A DNA stretch of 49,051 nt from CAZLGC01 sp964559275 (GTDB lineage Bacteria > Patescibacteriota > CALEFQ01). Under the pieces are notes generated by a model that saw only the letters and a program-made list of their open reading frames with translations, was not told where the DNA came from and did not search any database. The position numbers were made by a program, and so were the translations under genes. Every line of letters begins with the position of its first letter. The stretch's first letter is position 1. Location of the stretch: assembly GCA_964559275.1 (NCBI GenBank), contig CAZLGC010000001.1, positions 1 to 49,051 of the forward strand, given 5' to 3'. Shown piece after piece: positions 5,056 through 13,406 of the stretch.

Positions 5056-8000
5056 TTATTTCACCCTGCAGCCATTGGCCACATCAATCCCGTTTTTGAT
5101 TTCAATCCACGGCTTGCCCTTATTCTTTTTTCGCGAGAAAAGGTAGATAATTGTCGGAACTACAATCAGGGTTCCGATCGTGGAGAAGATCAAACCGGAG
5201 ACAATTGAGGTGCCTAGCCCGGTCCAGAACGGATCATTGATCGTAAGCGGCAGAATCCCGCCGATAGTTGTAATTGAGGTGGTAAATATCGGCTTAAAAC
5301 GAGCCTGACCGGTTTCCACCAACGCCTGCGACAAAGGCATGTCAGGATTTTCGCGGCGGATGCGATTGAAGTAGTCGATAAATACAATTGCATCATTAAC
5401 GACAATTCCAATCAAGGCAATTATACCCAGACCGGAAACCATATCGAGTGTGCTGTTGGTCAGATACAATCCCGGGAAAACACCGATCATTGCCAGCGGC
5501 ACTGTAATCAAGATAAAGAACGGCTGGCCATAGGAATTGAACTGGTAAACCAATACGATGTAGACCAGGATAAGGGCGATAATGAAGACAACCTGAAGAT
5601 TGCTGGAAGTTTCCATGACCGAGGCAAATTCACCACCATAGAGAACATCATCCGGTTCCAGGCCGAACTCATTCAGCTTGTCGGCGGTAAGGTAATCCTT
5701 AATTTCCTGTTCCAGGGCAGCGGGATCTCCCTCGTCCGTCAATTTGGTTTTGAAGGCACCTACCCGCTGGCCGTCCAGACGGGAAATAGAATCCAGTCTG
5801 TCAACTTCCTTAACCTCAGCAACGTCTGACAATTGGAACGGTAGACCGCCAGTCGGTGATGCAACCAGGACATTTTCCAGATCGGAAATTGAATCCTTGG
5901 CATCTTCGTCAAAAACGACCACCACCTCATCCGAAACTCCGTCTTCGCGGATAATAACTTTACCGGCGTCAGTCTCCGAGAATACGGAGTTAACAATCAT
6001 CGAGCTGACAAGCGGACTACCAGCAACTGTCGCCAGTTTTTCTTCGTCAAATTCAACTTCAACCGCCGGCACTAGTAACTCTTCCGGGCCGTTTTGAATA
6101 CGATCAATATCATCTTTTTCTCCGACGAAAGCAGCTACATCATCAACCGCCTTTTTGATTGCTTCGCCCTCGGCAGAGCTAAATTCAACAATCACATCGA
6201 ATTCCTCCGCCGGCGGACCGTAACTTTGCGACTGGGCGACAATTAGGGTGTCGTCTGGGCCGATATCCTTGATTTTTTCATTAAGATCCGCAGCGATATC
6301 ATTAGTAGTCAGGTCATCGCCACGATCAGCCGGCTCTTTCACAAAAACCATAAACTGCCCTTCGTAGAAAAAGAAGGTTTCGAAATAGGGAATCGCAAGT
6401 ATTTCTTCACCAATTTTGTCGTAGACATCTTTTTTATCTTCAAAGCTGGTGCCGGTAGGAAAATCAACACTTACCGACAACTGCTCACCGTCGTTTTCCG
6501 GAAACTGAGTAAATTCCAACTGCGGCAGATAGTAGCCGAAACTCAAGCCCACCATAACTAATGTCGCCACCATTACCACCGCCATCCACTTTTTGTGCGT
6601 GAGGATGGATTTCATCAGGCACTTATACCAACCGACTATCCAGTCAATTGCCCGCTGGGCATAGAAGACAAGCGCCGGCAGAACCAAAGCCAGCTGCCAT
6701 TTTTTCAGATGGCGCTTTCTCTTCTCATCCAATGTCACCTCTCTCAGCAGCCATTTACTGAACAAAGGGGTAATGCTGATTGCCAGAAAGAAGGAGGCTA
6801 CCAGCATTATGACCAAGGTTATCGGAATGAATTTGAAAAACTCGCCCATAATTCCGCCTATCATGGCATACGGAATTAGAACAATGATAGTTGTAACAGT
6901 CGCGGTAGCAATTGCCGGGCCAAAATCTTTTACCGCCTTAAGAGTAGCCGCCCGCTTCTTCATACCCCGCTCGAGGTTAGCCATTATTCCTTCGGCAATT
7001 ACAATCGCGTTATCAACCAAGATACCGAGAGCCAGAATCATCGAGAACAGAGTAAGGATGTTGAGAGTGTAACCCAATAGCGGCAGCACAAACCAGGTAA
7101 TCAAGAAAGCCAGCGGGATAATCATTGCTACCACCAAACCGGCCCTTAGATTCACAAACAATAACAGCACAATCAAAATTACGACCAGGCCGATGATACC
7201 ATTTTCCGCCAGGTCTCTGATCAAACTGCGAACATAAGGCGAGGTATCAAAGGCTTTTTCCAGCTCAACGTCATCCGGCACAATACCTTGCTCATGAATC
7301 TCATCCACTGCCGCGGCCAGCGAATCGGATACACGCAAGACATCACCATCACTTTTCTTGTAGGCCATTAGATAAACCGCTTCACTGGATTTAGCCTCGC
7401 CGTCACCATTGATATAACCAGCTATGGTATAAGCTTCCTTATCTACTGGCACACGCCTGACATCAGCGATGTCATCCAGCTCAACCGGCCCGATCTTAAT
7501 ATCCCGAACATCACTCAAGCTGGTGACCGGGGAGCTGATTGCAATCGGTTTTTCGGTATCGTCTTCGGTGGTTACGAACCCGCCTGGCAGAGTCGTTGTG
7601 GCGGCCTTGACAGCTTCCACAACCACGTCCTTAGTCAGCTGAGCCCGGGCCATTTTCTCGGAATCCAGCGTGATCTCAACCTCCATCTCCGCTTCCGGCA
7701 TTACCATCACTTCCTTAATTTCATCCGAAGAGGATTCCAGATAAGTCACCACCTCCGGTGTCATTTCCAGGAGCTCGGTCATTGACTTATCCTCACTCGT
7801 CATGGCATAAGCCACGGTTGGACCCATGACATCAATCTGCTCCGCACTGGCCTCCGCATCGGCGGGTAGCGACGCCTCTTTGACTAAGTCACCAGCGGTG
7901 GCTACCTTTTCATCCAAATTCTGGAAATCGGAAAATTCAATAAAAATAGTGCCAAAATTATTAGCGGCACTAGAACGCATTGTTTCAACATTTTCCATTT

Positions 8001-8253
8001 CCGAGAGCTTATTTTCCAGCGGGATAATTACATCCTGCTCAACGTCACTGGAGCTAGCTCCGGGATAAGTCGCCATAACCAACACCATATTGGAGGGGAT
8101 ATCCGGAAAATCCTGTTTAGGGATATCAGCCACCCCCATGGCACCGGCCACAATGATAGCAATGATAAGAAGAATGGATATGCGATATTTATCAATAAAA
8201 AACCGCGTCCATTTGGCAAAACCTTGCGGTTTTTCACCTGGCTTTTTCTTCAT
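5056..8253 (-). CDS. RND-superfamily exporter (AcrB-like fold)
   Basis: 1065 aa. RND proteins export drugs, metals or lipids using the proton gradient. The layout matches the family: TM1 near residues 25-45, a large extracytoplasmic loop with YPGASSSDVEQDVIIPLENK, a TM2-6 block with LALGILVDNAIVIAEGI near 400, then a second loop and a TM8-12 block with GIIALIGIVVNDAIVFIDY. The paired Asp of AcrB TM4 is Asp-Asn here, so proton coupling may differ. The last residues hold a second hydrophobic anchor followed by KKNKGKP. No membrane-fusion protein or TolC gene lies next to it. ATG 8253 is preferred over the upstream TTG because of the promoter spacing. It sits alone between two terminators or promoters. 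Confidence 0.85.
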   Translation of the reverse strand: MKKKPGEKPQGFAKWTRFFIDKYRISILLIIAIIVAGAMGVADIPKQDFPDIPSNMVLVMATYPGASSSDVEQDVIIPLENKLSEMENVETMRSSAANNFGTIFIEFSDFQNLDEKVATAGDLVKEASLPADAEASAEQIDVMGPTVAYAMTSEDKSMTELLEMTPEVVTYLESSSDEIKEVMVMPEAEMEVEITLDSEKMARAQLTKDVVVEAVKAATTTLPGGFVTTEDDTEKPIAISSPVTSLSDVRDIKIGPVELDDIADVRRVPVDKEAYTIAGYINGDGEAKSSEAVYLMAYKKSDGDVLRVSDSLAAAVDEIHEQGIVPDDVELEKAFDTSPYVRSLIRDLAENGIIGLVVILIVLLLFVNLRAGLVVAMIIPLAFLITWFVLPLLGYTLNILTLFSMILALGILVDNAIVIAEGIMANLERGMKKRAATLKAVKDFGPAIATATVTTIIVLIPYAMIGGIMGEFFKFIPITLVIMLVASFFLAISITPLFSKWLLREVTLDEKRKRHLKKWQLALVLPALVFYAQRAIDWIVGWYKCLMKSILTHKKWMAVVMVATLVMVGLSFGYYLPQLEFTQFPENDGEQLSVSVDFPTGTSFEDKKDVYDKIGEEILAIPYFETFFFYEGQFMVFVKEPADRGDDLTTNDIAADLNEKIKDIGPDDTLIVAQSQSYGPPAEEFDVIVEFSSAEGEAIKKAVDDVAAFVGEKDDIDRIQNGPEELLVPAVEVEFDEEKLATVAGSPLVSSMIVNSVFSETDAGKVIIREDGVSDEVVVVFDEDAKDSISDLENVLVASPTGGLPFQLSDVAEVKEVDRLDSISRLDGQRVGAFKTKLTDEGDPAALEQEIKDYLTADKLNEFGLEPDDVLYGGEFASVMETSSNLQVVFIIALILVYIVLVYQFNSYGQPFFILITVPLAMIGVFPGLYLTNSTLDMVSGLGIIALIGIVVNDAIVFIDYFNRIRRENPDMPLSQALVETGQARFKPIFTTSITTIGGILPLTINDPFWTGLGTSIVSGLIFSTIGTLIVVPTIIYLFSRKKNKGKPWIEIKNGIDVANGCRVK

Positions 8254-8288
8254 AACTAAAAGATTTAATAGCAAATAGCAATTTGACT

Positions 8289-8316
8289 ATCTTAACATAA
8301 TACGCCAAAAAATCAA
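8289..8316 (-). promoter_or_regulatory. Promoter of the RND exporter
   Basis: Minus strand TTGATT (8311-8316), 16-bp spacer, TAAGAT (8289-8294). Confidence 0.6.
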
Positions 8317-8329
8317 GATTTATTCAATC

Positions 8330-8359
8330 AAATCGGGTGCGCTGAGGCGCACCCGATTT
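8330..8359 (-). terminator. Terminator of the csoR-sor operon
   Basis: Perfect 13-bp stem AAATCGGGTGCGC (8330-8342) with its complement at 8347-8359, loop TGAG. It lies 17 bases after the sor stop codon. Confidence 0.8.
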
Positions 8360-8376
8360 TGAAACGACAACTTTGC

Positions 8377-8751
8377 CTAAGCTTGCCAGAGACCGTGCAG
8401 ATTGCAGTAAGCCCGAGCGGAGATGTTCTCCCCCGTCACCGCAAACTCTACTTGGGGCTCATCACCCGGTTTCAGTTCCTGGCGATAAACCTTGCCGTCA
8501 ACGTGAACTTCAATCCATTCGATATAGTGTTCTTCCGTCATCGGATGAGGCTCGGAGCCGATTTTTACCGTAACACTGGTATCTGAAGGCTCGACAACCG
8601 GGACATGTTTTTCTTCAGCGGCGTCAACTGTGTTAGCTTCCATCAGCTGCATTGGCTGGCCGCAACAGACCAGCTCACCTGCACCTCCATGCAAGACCTC
8701 GACAATATTGCCACAGGAATTACATCGATATACCTCTCGGATTTTAGCCAT
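8377..8751 (-). CDS. Superoxide reductase (2Fe desulfoferrodoxin)
   Basis: 124 aa from ATG 8751. It reduces superoxide to hydrogen peroxide in the cytoplasm without making oxygen, a typical anaerobe defence. The N-terminal desulforedoxin domain binds Fe through Cys10, Cys13, Cys29 and Cys30. The catalytic neelaredoxin domain shows all expected ligands: His49 (EKHVP), His69 and His75 (HPMTEEHYIEWI), Cys116 and His119 (YCNLHGLW), with Lys48 at the active site. Residue numbers match classical desulfoferrodoxin almost exactly. The stop of the upstream prx gene and this start form TAAAATG, so translation is probably coupled. The peroxide it produces is the substrate of the adjacent peroxiredoxin. 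Confidence 0.96.
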   Translation of the reverse strand: MAKIREVYRCNSCGNIVEVLHGGAGELVCCGQPMQLMEANTVDAAEEKHVPVVEPSDTSVTVKIGSEPHPMTEEHYIEWIEVHVDGKVYRQELKPGDEPQVEFAVTGENISARAYCNLHGLWQA

Positions 8752-8752
8752 T

Positions 8753-9412
8753 TTATTTTGATTTAGGTAACTTCTTGTGACAGAACCACCAGTCATAGCA
8801 GTCCTTCTTGCCCCGACGCTGGGCTGCAGTTTTTTCGTCACCGGCCGGCGGAATAATCACGTGGTCTTTGACCAGTTGATTTTTCGGCCAGTTGGCCGGC
8901 ATTGCTACTTTGTTAGCATCAGAAACCTGCAGCGCTTTGACCGCCCGCAGAATTTCATCCATATTGCGTCCTACTTCCGGCGGGTAATAGATTACAATTC
9001 GCGTCACCCCCTTCGGGTCGATGATGAAAACTGCTCGTACTGTCGCCGAACCTTTACCCGGGTGAATCATACCGAGCCTCTTACCTACCATTCCCTGTTC
9101 ATCAGCAATGATCGGAAACGGTATTTTCACCTTAAGCTTATCGTGGATCCACTCTGTCCACTTGATATGCGAGAAGACTTGATCAACAGATAAACCGATC
9201 AGCTTGGTATTCAGTTTCTTGAACTGCGGAGCCATCTTAGCAAAAGCGACAAACTCGGTAGTGCAAACCGGGGTGAAATCACCGGGATGACTGAACAAGA
9301 CCACCCATTTACCTTTCATGTCATCGGGCAGAGTCATCGGCCCGTGCGTAGTTTTTAGTTCCATCTTAGGAAATTTGTCTCCCAACAGAGGGAACCCTGT
9401 TTCATTTTCCAT
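8753..9412 (-). CDS. Peroxiredoxin, archaeal-type Prx6
   Basis: 219 aa, reduces peroxides. The peroxidatic Cys50 lies in TPVCTTEF, and the long C-terminal extension has KKDCYDWWFCHKK with Cys205 and Cys211. This spacing (50, about 206, about 212) is that of archaeal Prx6 enzymes such as the Aeropyrum thioredoxin peroxidase, which form decamers. The electron donor is likely the thioredoxin encoded in the same operon. The start joins the mutM stop as TAAAATG, and its own stop joins sor in the same way. It detoxifies the peroxide made by superoxide reductase. Confidence 0.94.
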   Translation of the reverse strand: MENETGFPLLGDKFPKMELKTTHGPMTLPDDMKGKWVVLFSHPGDFTPVCTTEFVAFAKMAPQFKKLNTKLIGLSVDQVFSHIKWTEWIHDKLKVKIPFPIIADEQGMVGKRLGMIHPGKGSATVRAVFIIDPKGVTRIVIYYPPEVGRNMDEILRAVKALQVSDANKVAMPANWPKNQLVKDHVIIPPAGDEKTAAQRRGKKDCYDWWFCHKKLPKSK

Positions 9413-9413
9413 T

Positions 9414-10277
9414 TTATTTCTGGCAACCGGGACAGTAGTGTGTACCCCGCCCGGCTGATTTAATCTTTTTTATCTTAAATTGGTTGCATTTACGACAATT
9501 TTCTCCTCCCCGCCCGTACACCATCAGCTTGGCAACGAAGTTACCGGACTCCCCACGAGCATCGACATAATTACTAAACGTGGTTCCGCGATACTTGATT
9601 GCGCAACGGATTACCTGCTCGGTGGCCCCATACAGACGATCTATCTCTGCCTTGGTTAGTCGATCAACTCGACGGGTCGGTCTGACACCGGCCGCAAAAC
9701 AGATTTCGTCAGCATAGATATTACCCAACCCGGCGATTAGATTCTGGTTTAAAAGCACGGCTTTGAGAGGAGCACGGCGATTTTTAAAGATTTTGCTGAA
9801 ATTATCTTTAGTAAAATCTTTAGTCAGCGGCTCAATCCCGAACTTGGCAATAACCAAATCCTTTTGCTTCTCATCAACCAGCTGCATGAACCCGAACTGA
9901 CGCAGATCATTGAAATACAGCTTCGACTTGTCCGCAAACGTGATTATAATGTGAGTGTGCTTGTCCGGTAGTTTCACATCCAGCGCCGGCCAGGGGTGCC
10001 CGCCGGCCACTCGCTTGCCCCGGGCTTGGTAAATCAACTGGCCGGTCATCTTCAGGTGCACCAGCAGAAAAGTATCTGTTCTGGTGATATCAAAGATAAG
10101 GAGTTTTCCTCGACGATCAATCTTCCAAAAAGTCTTTCCGACTAACTCTTTTTTAAATTTTTCGGTGGAGCCACGGACAATCTTGTCCTTGCGCACAACG
10201 ACATCGGTAATTTTTTTACGCACCAGCTTAGTAGCCAGGTCCCGCCTAATTGTCTCAACCTCGGGAAGTTCGGGCAT
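9414..10277 (-). CDS. mutM: Formamidopyrimidine-DNA glycosylase
   Basis: 287 aa, a bifunctional glycosylase/AP lyase that removes 8-oxoguanine and Fapy lesions. It starts MPELPEVET, with Pro2 as nucleophile and Glu3 as catalytic residue. The conserved Lys lies in DRRGKLL near 58. The H2TH region includes NQNLIAGLGNIYADEICF near 180. The C-terminal zinc finger is CRKC...CPGC. All functional elements are present. It is in the middle of an oxidative stress operon, 23 nt after gdhA and 1 nt before prx, which fits repair of oxidised bases. Confidence 0.97.
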   Translation of the reverse strand: MPELPEVETIRRDLATKLVRKKITDVVVRKDKIVRGSTEKFKKELVGKTFWKIDRRGKLLIFDITRTDTFLLVHLKMTGQLIYQARGKRVAGGHPWPALDVKLPDKHTHIIITFADKSKLYFNDLRQFGFMQLVDEKQKDLVIAKFGIEPLTKDFTKDNFSKIFKNRRAPLKAVLLNQNLIAGLGNIYADEICFAAGVRPTRRVDRLTKAEIDRLYGATEQVIRCAIKYRGTTFSNYVDARGESGNFVAKLMVYGRGGENCRKCNQFKIKKIKSAGRGTHYCPGCQK

Positions 10278-10300
10278 ATTTGTAACACAAAATTGTAAAA

Positions 10301-11533
10301 TTACTCTTTGGACTCCATGGCGTCGGCGACGCGTTTGACCGCCAGCGCATATGCTGCCATGCGCATCGAAACCTTCATTTCATCTTTGGCTTGCAGGACT
10401 TTTGTCGTTGCTTTATCCATCTTCTCTTTGAGCTTTGCTAAAACGCCAGCCAGTTTCCAGTATTTATCATCCTTGTTCTGAACCATTTCAAAATAAGAAA
10501 CTGTCACCCCGCCGGCGTTGGCGAGCACATCCGGCACAATCAAGGTTCCTTGCTTTTCCAAAATCGCATCTGCCGCCGGCGTTACGGGGCCATTAGCCAA
10601 CTCCAAAATGGCACAAGCTTTAATTTTTTTAGCATTGCCTTCATTAATTTGATCTTCCAGCGCCGCCGGTACCAGAAAATCAACCGCCAGTTCCAGTAAA
10701 TCCTCGTTGCTGACGGACTCGGTTCCGTCCAATCCAACGACTGAGCCGGTCTTCTTCTTATGCTCACTTACCGCCGTAATATCTAGCCCGGATTCGTTGT
10801 AAATACCGCCCTTGGAATCCGACACCGCCACCACTTTATAGCCAGCCTCCTTAGCTAGCCGAGCAAAAGTTTCACCGGCATTGCCATATCCCTGAATCGC
10901 GATCTGCAAACCATCTTTTTCCATGCCTTGCGCGGCAATCACTTTTTCCATGACATAGAAACCGCCCTGAGCGGTCGCAATATCACGTCCTTTTGAACCC
11001 TTATCCGCAACCGGCTTACCGGTAATTACACCCGGAGCCGGGGAACCGGTTAGTTTTTCGTATTCGTCCTTCATCCAAGCCATGATTTTCGGATCAGTGT
11101 TCACGTCCGGAGCTGGTATATCAACCCCAGGTCCAATATCCCGGTAGATGCCGCGCATATAGCCGCGGGCCAGCTTCTCTAATTCGGATTCGGAAAGCTT
11201 TTTAGGGTTGACTTTGATACCCCCCTTACCGCCGCCCAGAGGCAAATCCAGAACGGCCGTCTTCCAGGTCATCCACATCGAAAGCGCCTTGACTTCTTCC
11301 AGGCTTACTTGCTCGTGAAAACGGATACCACCTTTATATGGACCCAGGGCAGAATTGAACTGGCTTCGCCAGGCTGTAAACACTTTAGTTTCGCCACTGT
11401 CCATTTCAACCGGGACTCGCAGCGTTATTACCTTCTCCGGCTCTTGTAATTTCACTAAAACATTGGGGTCTACCTCGATTAGACCGGAAATTTCCTCTAG
11501 TTGCTTACTGGCGTTAGCGAAGGGGTCGTCCAT
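10301..11533 (-). CDS. gdhA: Glutamate dehydrogenase
   Basis: 410 aa. It interconverts glutamate and 2-oxoglutarate plus ammonia with NAD(P). Features: the substrate site GPYKGGIRFHEQVSLEEVKA, the catalytic Lys in PLGGGKGGIKV, the Asp of PAPDVNT, a Rossmann dinucleotide motif GYGNAGETFA near 225, and DVLANAGGVTVSYFEM. Length and motifs match the hexameric bacterial/archaeal type. The start is placed at 11533 because the trxA stop and this ATG form TAAAATG, the same junction used twice more in the operon; the ATG at 11548 would overlap trxA. Its place in a redox operon is unusual and might link reductant or glutamate supply to stress. Confidence 0.95.
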   Translation of the reverse strand: MDDPFANASKQLEEISGLIEVDPNVLVKLQEPEKVITLRVPVEMDSGETKVFTAWRSQFNSALGPYKGGIRFHEQVSLEEVKALSMWMTWKTAVLDLPLGGGKGGIKVNPKKLSESELEKLARGYMRGIYRDIGPGVDIPAPDVNTDPKIMAWMKDEYEKLTGSPAPGVITGKPVADKGSKGRDIATAQGGFYVMEKVIAAQGMEKDGLQIAIQGYGNAGETFARLAKEAGYKVVAVSDSKGGIYNESGLDITAVSEHKKKTGSVVGLDGTESVSNEDLLELAVDFLVPAALEDQINEGNAKKIKACAILELANGPVTPAADAILEKQGTLIVPDVLANAGGVTVSYFEMVQNKDDKYWKLAGVLAKLKEKMDKATTKVLQAKDEMKVSMRMAAYALAVKRVADAMESKE

Positions 11534-11534
11534 T

Positions 11535-11858
11535 TTATTTGTGTTCATTAACCTTAGCTACTAAAGTTTCCTTCGACTGCATGCCGATTAGCTCTCCGGC
11601 GACTTCACCGTCGCGGAAAATTTTGATAGTAGGAATACTCTGGATACCGTGTTCGGCCGCCATTTCTGGATTGTCATCAACATTTAGCTTGCCGACAACC
11701 GCCGAGTCGCCAAGTTCATCAGCGACCTCATCAAGAATGGGTGCCATTGCCCGACAGGGACCGCACCAAGCCGCCCAGAAGTCGACTAAAACGGGTTTTT
11801 CTTTTGATGCTTCGATTACGTCGGACTGAAAGCCGTCGTCTGTGATTTCTTTTGCCAT
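11535..11858 (-). CDS. trxA: Thioredoxin
   Basis: 107 aa, canonical thioredoxin fold with active site WAAWCGPCRAMAP near residues 28-40, and cis-Pro in QSIPTIKIF. It reduces disulfides and probably recycles the downstream peroxiredoxin. It lies 32 bases after csoR. A 13-bp palindrome GAATTAGTAATTC (11877-11889) occupies that gap. No thioredoxin reductase is present in the window. Confidence 0.97.
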   Translation of the reverse strand: MAKEITDDGFQSDVIEASKEKPVLVDFWAAWCGPCRAMAPILDEVADELGDSAVVGKLNVDDNPEMAAEHGIQSIPTIKIFRDGEVAGELIGMQSKETLVAKVNEHK

Positions 11859-11890
11859 AGTTAATTTAGAAATTATGAATTAGTAATTCG

Positions 11891-12142
11891 TCAAAGCTGC
11901 TTGCTAAGTTCCTGGACCAACCGTTCGTACTCAGTTTTGCTTCTCTTCCCGTTAATAATACATCTATCCAGGTTGAGTTGCAAAAATTTGGCTACCAGCT
12001 TATTGATGGTAGCCCGAGCCGCTTTGAGCTGGGTTAGAATTGCAAAGCAATCTTTTTCGTCGTCCAGCATCCGGGAAATTCCGTTCAGCTGACCGATAAC
12101 GTTGTTTATTAATTGTTTCTCAGTTTTCTTGGTTTTTTGCAT
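11891..12142 (-). CDS. CsoR/FrmR-family (DUF156) repressor, CstR-like ligand set
   Basis: 83 aa all-helical DNA-binding repressor of the CsoR/RcnR/FrmR/CstR family. Family landmarks: IGQLNGISRMLDDEKDC and LTQLKAARATINKL. Copper-sensing CsoR uses Cys, His, Cys; here the aligned positions are Cys32, Asn57 and Cys61, with the same spacing (25 and 4) as Cys36-His61-Cys65. Loss of the His with both Cys kept resembles the persulfide sensor CstR more than a copper sensor. It heads a six-gene redox operon. A perfect palindrome in the promoter (12159-12175) is its probable operator, so it is likely autorepressed. The ATG is only about 8 nt from the -10 element, so the message is probably leaderless. 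Confidence 0.88.
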   Translation of the reverse strand: MQKTKKTEKQLINNVIGQLNGISRMLDDEKDCFAILTQLKAARATINKLVAKFLQLNLDRCIINGKRSKTEYERLVQELSKQL

Positions 12143-12149
12143 GTTTCAA

Positions 12150-12178
12150 ACTTATCATACACCCCCAGGGGGTGTCAA
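12150..12178 (-). promoter_or_regulatory. Promoter of the csoR-trxA-gdhA-mutM-prx-sor operon
   Basis: Minus strand TTGACA (12173-12178), 17-bp spacer, ATAAGT (12150-12155). The -10 is weak. The spacer is almost entirely the operator palindrome. Confidence 0.6.
12159..12175. promoter_or_regulatory. Probable CsoR-family operator palindrome
   Basis: Perfect 17-bp palindrome ACACCCCCAGGGGGTGT. It overlaps the last bases of the -35 box and fills the spacer. Runs of C and G flanking a short centre are typical of CsoR-family sites. Binding would block RNA polymerase. Confidence 0.75.
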
Positions 12179-12187
12179 TGGGGTGGG

Positions 12188-12196
12188 TGTGGATAA
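12188..12196 (-). promoter_or_regulatory. Consensus DnaA-box 9-mer upstream of csoR
   Basis: TTATCCACA on the minus strand, 9 bp upstream of the csoR -35. The 9-mer with five extra bases (TGTGGATAACTTTT) recurs next to the greA promoter. One box alone does not show an origin. Confidence 0.35.
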
Positions 12197-12213
12197 CTTT
12201 TTAACCAAGAAAA

Positions 12214-12237
12214 GCGGGCTCTCATTCGAGAACCCGC
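12214..12237 (-). terminator. Terminator after the RecB/Cas4-like nuclease gene
   Basis: Ten-base arms GCGGGCTCTC and GAGAACCCGC (one mismatch), loop ATTC, then TTTTCTT on the minus strand. It starts directly after the stop codon. Confidence 0.75.
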
Positions 12238-13233
12238 CTAGGTAGCAAACGGCAGTGTTTGCTGGGTTGGAACCGGCTCCTGCATCGACTGAGCCAACCG
12301 CTCTACCCAGAGATCCCGCGGCGGCCGCCCGTGATCTCGCTCCCAAGCAGCACATTCAGCAGTGTAAGAGCAATACTTACAGTGCAGCCCGCGTGGAAGT
12401 TTGGGATAGAACTGAAAGTCGTTGGTATCGCGAGGATGGAAGTGAGCCAGCTTAGCCAGACAAGTTTTGTCTTGGGTGAGAATGGCCCGGATGTACATAG
12501 AGGCTTCGTGGAGGTATCTGGCAAAAGCTGTCAGCTGCTCGGGGCCGGCTGCCGGCACCGGCATCTGCTCACCAGTAAATAGATTCTCGGTCGCAAACTC
12601 CCGCAAGGGTTTGCCACCAAAAACCTGCGTGCGCAGCCGTTTCTCGTAGCCGACTTGGTAGAAAAGCGGCTGCAAGGAACTTGCGACCACTACTGGATCA
12701 TCCTTACCCATCTTGAGGTCGATAATCCGAACGTAGTCCGGATACTCATCGATCCGGTCCATGATGCCAACCAGAGACAGACCACGCCACTGACAACCCA
12801 TCCTCCTTTCAGACAAAGCCCCGATCGTAATCCCCTCGCCCAGGGATTCCCGCAGTTCCTGCTGGCGCTGGTAGTAGCCGATCAAGATACTAGAGCCCTT
12901 TCCGTACCAGGAATTGGCTTCACCCTCCGAGCGCCAGCCGATGGGTACCGCCGGTTCACGGAATGAGCCGGGACCGTGTTCGCCTTTGAGGACACCCGTC
13001 CAGAAACCTCGCCAGGCACTGGCAAACGATTCAGCTGACTGGTAGTTGACCTTGTTGAAAAGGTGAGCCAGGTAGTGAAGCGCGGAGCCGACTGCCAAAA
13101 TCGGAGGTTTCGGCTTGGGAGTAAACAGGATGTACATGTGCAGGAACTGGTACGGGCAGTTGAATAGAATCCGCAGTTTCGAATAGCTGAAGCGCAGCCA
13201 AGCCCTCTCCGGCCTGGGTTTTCTTTTGGGCAC
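12238..13233 (-). CDS. RecB/Cas4-like PD-(D/E)XK nuclease with Fe-S cysteines
   Basis: 331 aa. The N-terminal RFSYSKLRILFNCPYQF, the core GIMDRIDEYPDYVRIIDLKMGK (catalytic Asp and Asp-x-Lys), YQVGYE and the C-terminal CKYC-x6-C define the PDDEXK_1 (RecB/AddB C-terminal, Cas4) family. One Cys near the N-terminus plus three near the C-terminus usually hold a 4Fe-4S cluster. It probably cleaves or trims DNA ends in repair. No CRISPR array, cas gene or helicase partner is nearby, so adaptation is not supported. The GTG start at 13233 lies 5 nt from GGAGG; the ATG two bases upstream is in another frame. Confidence 0.85.
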   Translation of the reverse strand: MPKRKPRPERAWLRFSYSKLRILFNCPYQFLHMYILFTPKPKPPILAVGSALHYLAHLFNKVNYQSAESFASAWRGFWTGVLKGEHGPGSFREPAVPIGWRSEGEANSWYGKGSSILIGYYQRQQELRESLGEGITIGALSERRMGCQWRGLSLVGIMDRIDEYPDYVRIIDLKMGKDDPVVVASSLQPLFYQVGYEKRLRTQVFGGKPLREFATENLFTGEQMPVPAAGPEQLTAFARYLHEASMYIRAILTQDKTCLAKLAHFHPRDTNDFQFYPKLPRGLHCKYCSYTAECAAWERDHGRPPRDLWVERLAQSMQEPVPTQQTLPFAT

Positions 13234-13331
13234 ATCGCCCTCCTTTCTGTAAAAGTTCCAATTTCAAACTAAGGGAACCGTCCAGAAAATGCAATGTGTA
13301 TAAATCTAATCGAAGCTCAAAGCATAAAATC

Positions 13332-13374
13332 AAACCCAAACTCCAACCGAAATGCGTGGTTGGAGTTTGGGTTT
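13332..13374 (-). terminator. Terminator after the 124-aa membrane protein
   Basis: Perfect 17-bp stem AAACCCAAACTCCAACC (13332-13348) with its complement at 13358-13374, 9-nt loop, T-rich tail. Confidence 0.8.
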
Positions 13375-13406
13375 AGTTTGGATTTGTCTTGTTTTTGGGC
13401 TTAGGT

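Noticed and set aside
12188..12196. Replication origin near the DnaA box
   Set aside because: A single box without an AT-rich unwinding region or neighbouring dnaA/dnaN genes.
12238..13233. CRISPR adaptation gene cas4
   Set aside because: The nuclease has the Cas4/RecB fold, but there is no cas1, cas2 or repeat array anywhere in the window.
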